NCBI GenBank assembly: GCA_025916135.1
Contig: CP104793.1
Span: 3,819,001 to 3,883,000, forward strand
Reading direction: 5' to 3'
Source of the DNA: Rhodobacteraceae bacterium D3-12
GTDB taxonomy: Bacteria > Pseudomonadota > Alphaproteobacteria > Rhodobacterales > Rhodobacteraceae
DNA length: 64,000 bases
The position numbers were made by a program, and so were the translations under genes. The notes under the pieces are model-generated. The model saw only the letters and a list, made by a program, of their open reading frames with translations, was not told where the DNA came from and did not search any database. The first letter of the stretch is position 1; the number at the start of each line of letters is the position of its first letter. Shown piece after piece: positions 62,703 to 64,000 of this stretch.

Positions 62703-63104
62703 ATGCCCACAAAACCGCACGAAGACACACTGTTGGCCAAGTTCGTCGAGCGCCGGACGCTCGAACTGAAGCCGACCAAGAGCCAAGCCGAGATAGCGGC
62801 GCAGGCAGGATACACCAACGCGAACATGATCACGATGATCAAGCAGGGGAGCTCCAAGGTGGCCTTGGATCGCGTCCCGGCCACGGCGCACGCACTGGAA
62901 GCGGACCCTGCCTACGTGATGCGGCTCGCCTTGGAACAGGCGATCGGCCGGACGGCGGCCGAAGCAATTGTCGAGGTGTTCGGCGAACCCGTCACTGCGA
63001 ACGAAGTTGGCTGGCTGCAGGCGATCCGCGAGGCTTCCAACAACACCGACCCTAGGCTGACCAGCAGGTCGCAGGCGGCGATCAACACCATCTTTGGTAG
63101 GTAA
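62703..63104 (+). CDS. HTH (XRE/Cro-like) DNA-binding protein
   Basis: 133 residues. An HTH is recognisable in the first half: TKSQAEIAAQAGYTNANMITMIKQGSSKVALDRVPATAHALEADP, with the recognition helix around NANMITMIKQG. The C-terminal half (YVMRLALEQAIGRTAAEAIVEVFGEPVTANEVGWL) is helical and resembles repressor-like tails in phage- or island-borne regulators. GC-rich coding compared with the neighbouring lysR region. Likely an island regulator; target unknown. Confidence 0.75.
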   Translation: MPTKPHEDTLLAKFVERRTLELKPTKSQAEIAAQAGYTNANMITMIKQGSSKVALDRVPATAHALEADPAYVMRLALEQAIGRTAAEAIVEVFGEPVTANEVGWLQAIREASNNTDPRLTSRSQAAINTIFGR

Positions 63105-63109
63105 GCACC

Positions 63110-63253
63110 ATGAATGACAAAAGTGACGACCTGACCCCCAACGAGTGCGCCTGGTTGCGCTTCCTGCGCGAGGTGAGCAATGACTGCGACCCTGGGCCCA
63201 CATTGCGCCGTGTGCAGCTCCTAAGGCGTCTCTGTGCGCCTCGGAGGGCTTGA
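63110..63253 (+). CDS. Small hypothetical protein downstream of the HTH gene
   Basis: 47 residues, ATG at 63110 five bases after the HTH stop, stop at 63251-63253. The sequence MNDKSDDLTPNECAWLRFLR is acidic then basic (TLRRVQLLRRLCAPRRA), with four cysteines spread thinly. Close spacing suggests cotranscription with the HTH gene. Family unknown. Confidence 0.5.
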   Translation: MNDKSDDLTPNECAWLRFLREVSNDCDPGPTLRRVQLLRRLCAPRRA

Positions 63254-63831
63254 TATTTGCAAGTGCTAGTGCGGTTAAGAGGAATGGCTTGATCGCAGCG
63301 CCTCGCCGGATCCCTGCATGACGTTTCCATCGGGTTGAAGAATGTTTACATGACTGAAAAAGTCGGAAACATTTGAGGCTCGAAAACGTGTGATTTTGCC
63401 TCGTTTTCGGGCTTAGATGTTTACCCAATGTTTACATTATGTTGACAGATTCTGCTCCCAAACCACGTTTTCCCAGAAAAATGTAAACATTTGAGAAGTG
63501 CGGAACCAAGAAATTAAGGGCTTGGCGACTCAGCGTATCGACACCAGGGTCACAGAAACGCGCAGTGGCGGCCTGAAGCCCAGTTCACAGCACGTAAGTG
63601 TGACGAACGCGGATCATGCTCAGGGACGCACAGTGCGCGCCTGAGAGCGAGTGAATGCGTGTAGAGCTTGTGCAATGAGCGACACTGGTCAGAGCAGGGT
63701 AGGTGATGCACAAGCAGTGGGAACGAGTAGATGTTCGGCAGCGCGATCAACGGCTGGAGAACGTTGAGATGTGCTGGATCGTCCAGAGGAGGTTGGGGAT
63801 GCGCTAGACTGCAAGCATCCTTTCCGTCCCC
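63254..63831. other. 578-base gap with repeated TGTTTACA sites
   Basis: No supported gene. TGTTTACA occurs at 63343-63350, 63429-63436 and (reverse complement TGTAAACA) 63482-63489, with a near copy TGTTTACC at 63418-63425. The string AAACATTTGAG is repeated at 63368-63378 and 63486-63496. CGAAAACG (63381-63388) and CGTTTTCG (63402-63409) form a hairpin between them. Iteron-like or regulator-binding sites are possible. Confidence 0.5.
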
Positions 63832-64000
63832 ATGGATGGTTATGCTCCTCTATTCTCGTTCCGGGTGATACGGCTTATTGCATCGCAAAACCCTAATGAG
63901 GAATGGCTCGACGTTCCGGTGGTAGCCATCTTGCATGAGCGCGGGAAGAGCGAAGTCCTAGAAAAACCTCAAGGGCATGAAGAGGATGCGTTCTGGCGCC
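63832..64000 (+). CDS. Hypothetical protein, 3' truncated by the window
   Basis: From the ATG at 63832 the frame is open to the end of the window (56 codons): MDGYAPLFSFRVIRLIASQN and on, ending in DAFWR at the edge. No family recognised from this fragment and no strong ribosome site. It could equally begin later. Confidence 0.4.
   Translation, partial: MDGYAPLFSFRVIRLIASQNPNEEWLDVPVVAILHERGKSEVLEKPQGHEEDAFWR

Noticed and set aside
62437-62730. 97-codon minus-strand frame before the HTH gene
   Set aside because: No ribosome site, no family resemblance, and it overlaps the start of the HTH gene.
63550-63750. 66-codon minus-strand frame near the right end
   Set aside because: Sequence looks random and lacks a start signal; left as non-coding.

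Overview
The window is a piece of a high-GC alphaproteobacterial chromosome, most likely from a marine Rhodobacterales (roseobacter-type) bacterium. I base this on recognisable gene content: an Mcl1-type malyl-CoA lyase, a DgcN/DgcA pair, a TIGR02300 FYDLN-acid protein, an Anbu proteasome cluster, a TamA/TamB pair, and short intergenic hairpins of a kind familiar from that group. The species cannot be named from the sequence alone. Gene density is high and runs alternate between strands.

Layout. 1-6,600: a PepSY membrane protein (5' end outside the window), a DUF1624 membrane protein, a YHYH protein, acetoacetyl-CoA synthetase, tRNA-Met, a double-SH3 periplasmic protein and MscL. 6,700-14,300: a GST, a PPOX flavoprotein divergent from its likely MocR regulator, YtoQ, and pheS-yrhK-pheT. 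pheT carries a one-base frame break. 14,400-25,400: an MFS carrier, a hydroxyacyl-CoA dehydrogenase-like enzyme, TrkH, rpmI-rplT, a DUF421 protein, an enamidase-like amidohydrolase, pyruvate kinase, an N-formylglutamate amidohydrolase, DUF1244 and a LigB-type dioxygenase. 25,500-34,200: an alpha/beta hydrolase, a D-amino-acid cluster (dat, an exonuclease, dgcA, dgcN), mcl1-ridA and ilvD. 34,200-42,000: small regulators and their targets (Lrp/LysE/racemase-like; AraC-GyrI/GyrI/DUF1801), accA, a GntR-FCD regulator, a DUF45 metalloprotease, TIGR02300 and tRNA-Ala. 42,000-51,700: the Anbu/transglutaminase/alpha-E/ATP-grasp operon, then tamA-tamB. 52,100-56,570: a four-gene Csu-type (spore coat U) chaperone-usher pilus operon whose chaperone has only one domain.

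At about 56,666 the backbone seems to end. The sequence there holds the 3' half of a tRNA-Pro(CGG) gene, broken at the 5' edge of the anticodon loop and still followed by its terminator. This is what is left on the far side when an element integrates into a tRNA gene. Everything to the right (56,712-64,000) looks like one end of a genomic island. It is visibly more AT-rich and holds a CaiB-type CoA-transferase, a complete tripartite tricarboxylate transporter (TctC, TctA, TctB order on the minus strand), a divergent LysR regulator with a one-base frame break, an HTH protein, a small ORF, and about 580 bases without clear genes that carry repeated TGTTTACA motifs.

Three genes show clean indel signatures: pheT, the Anbu gene (two compensating shifts) and lysR. 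In each case the other frame encodes exactly the missing family sequence. pheT is essential in bacteria, so at least some of these are probably sequence errors.
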